Part shown: positions 63,386 to 64,000 of the stretch, piece after piece
How positions within the stretch are numbered: the first letter of the stretch is position 1
How the letters are laid out: each line of letters starts with the position of its first letter
Assembly (NCBI RefSeq): GCF_003590095.1
Contig: NC_039488.1
Span: 12,524,001-12,588,000 of the forward strand
Direction of reading: 5' to 3'
Origin: Trichoplusia ni
Taxonomy: Eukaryota > Arthropoda > Insecta > Lepidoptera > Noctuidae
Length of the DNA stretch: 64,000 nucleotides
Position numbers and translations under genes: made by a program
The notes under the pieces: generated by a model
What the model was told of the DNA's origin: nothing
Seen by the model: the letters and a program-made list of their open reading frames with translations, nothing else
Databases searched by the model: none

Positions 63386-64000
63386 TACAAGACATTAAAG
63401 CAAGTCTTCAATCTGCTGAATGGTACCTATTTTGGATACTTTCTGAATGTAGTGATGATGAATCATAGAGACTGTTTAGCTAAGGTTAGCCTGAAGCATT
63501 TTCACTAACTCCATGTGGTTACTAATTCAACTAAACTGTTTAATAAAAAAACTCAAGTAAAGGCAAATTCAGCTAAGTCGTTTTCCCTATTTGTTGTAGA
63601 TATACCTAAAAAGCCTTTTATTTCACTGATTAGATTCATAAAAAGCCTTATCTCAATTTCTCATTCATTTATAACGATATCCTCTCCATGATTGTCTCAA
63701 GTGGCTGAATTGTTACCAAATCAAGTGGCCAATCGTCCGCCCCTACTTCCTGAGTTGAGGAAAATTCTCTATCCCCAGAAAATCGGTCTTCCTAGTCCCT
63801 CTACCGTTGAATGTCTCGCTTTATTTCTTTTGTCGTCTATCTCAACTTCCGCAGGCTGTGGCGACTGGCAACATGCCAACCAAATGTTACAGCTCAAGTT
63901 GTAGGCTTCAGCGAATTAAGCTAAGCTAATTACGCTTGGCTCGCGACATCTGGCGCTGGTCAAGGGGACACAAAAAGAAAAGTTGGCATTTTAAAGTATT
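63386..64000 (+). other. window edge with possible LTR end
   Basis: The stretch at 63690-63960 is GC-richer than the surroundings. It ends with CGACATCTGGCGCTGGTCAA, then GGGGACA, resembling an LTR end followed by a primer-binding site, but the window stops before any retroelement gene would appear. A pyrimidine-rich CTTCCGCAG at 63847-63855 could also be a splice acceptor. Neither reading is secure. Confidence 0.25.

Noticed and set aside
63692..63904. Protein exon (70-codon plus frame with QHANQMLQ-like end)
   Set aside because: I could not match it to a family, and the position next to a possible LTR end makes a coding claim unsafe.
1..64000. CRISPR arrays, operons or prokaryotic defence systems
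   Set aside because: No regularly spaced repeats or compact co-directional genes; spliced gene structure and SINEs show animal nuclear DNA.

Overview
The window reads as AT-rich insect nuclear DNA, almost certainly from a moth and probably a noctuid. The grounds are a protein gene with classical GT-AG introns, several kinds of tRNA-derived SINE head, and repeats recognisable from lepidopteran genomes (a Helitron-like family, RTE-like LINE tails, and a GGCCTAGCC...TTGGGGTCGG repeat). The species assignment is inference. There are no rRNA genes, intact tRNA genes, CRISPR arrays or bacterial-type operons.

One protein-coding gene can be supported. It lies on the minus strand between 20932 and 8673. 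I reconstructed it by hand as eight coding exons whose splice sites and phases all fit, giving a predicted protein of 1230 residues. The protein has an N-terminal RING finger (split by the first coding intron), a B-box-like zinc-binding segment, a coiled coil, a long disordered Ser/Arg/Pro/acidic region carried by two large exons, and six C-terminal NHL repeats that would form a six-bladed propeller. This is a TRIM-NHL E3 ubiquitin ligase. The N-terminus looks like Drosophila thin (tn, also abba; the TRIM32-like muscle protein). A splice acceptor 24 bases upstream of the start codon shows that the 5' UTR continues in at least one more exon to the right, so part of the 43 kb from 20957 to 64000 may be first-intron and promoter sequence of this gene.

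Layout: 1-8195 is gene-free AT-rich DNA with a SINE at about 2745; 8196-8672 is the probable 3' UTR; 8673-20932 holds the coding exons, with a SINE in the 4.9 kb intron; 20957-64000 is non-coding DNA with scattered transposon relics. The relics include three Helitron-like copies, a tiny 5'-truncated LINE insertion with a perfect 15-bp target duplication, an antisense LINE tail, several SINEs, a four-copy unclassified repeat, and a 174-175 bp foldback element whose two complete copies are flanked by 17-bp and 11-bp direct repeats. One foldback copy contains a 32-bp perfect palindrome.

The best candidates for something under-described are the foldback element with long target duplications and the repeated short motifs in the disordered half of the TRIM-NHL protein. 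I found no evidence for a new multi-gene system.
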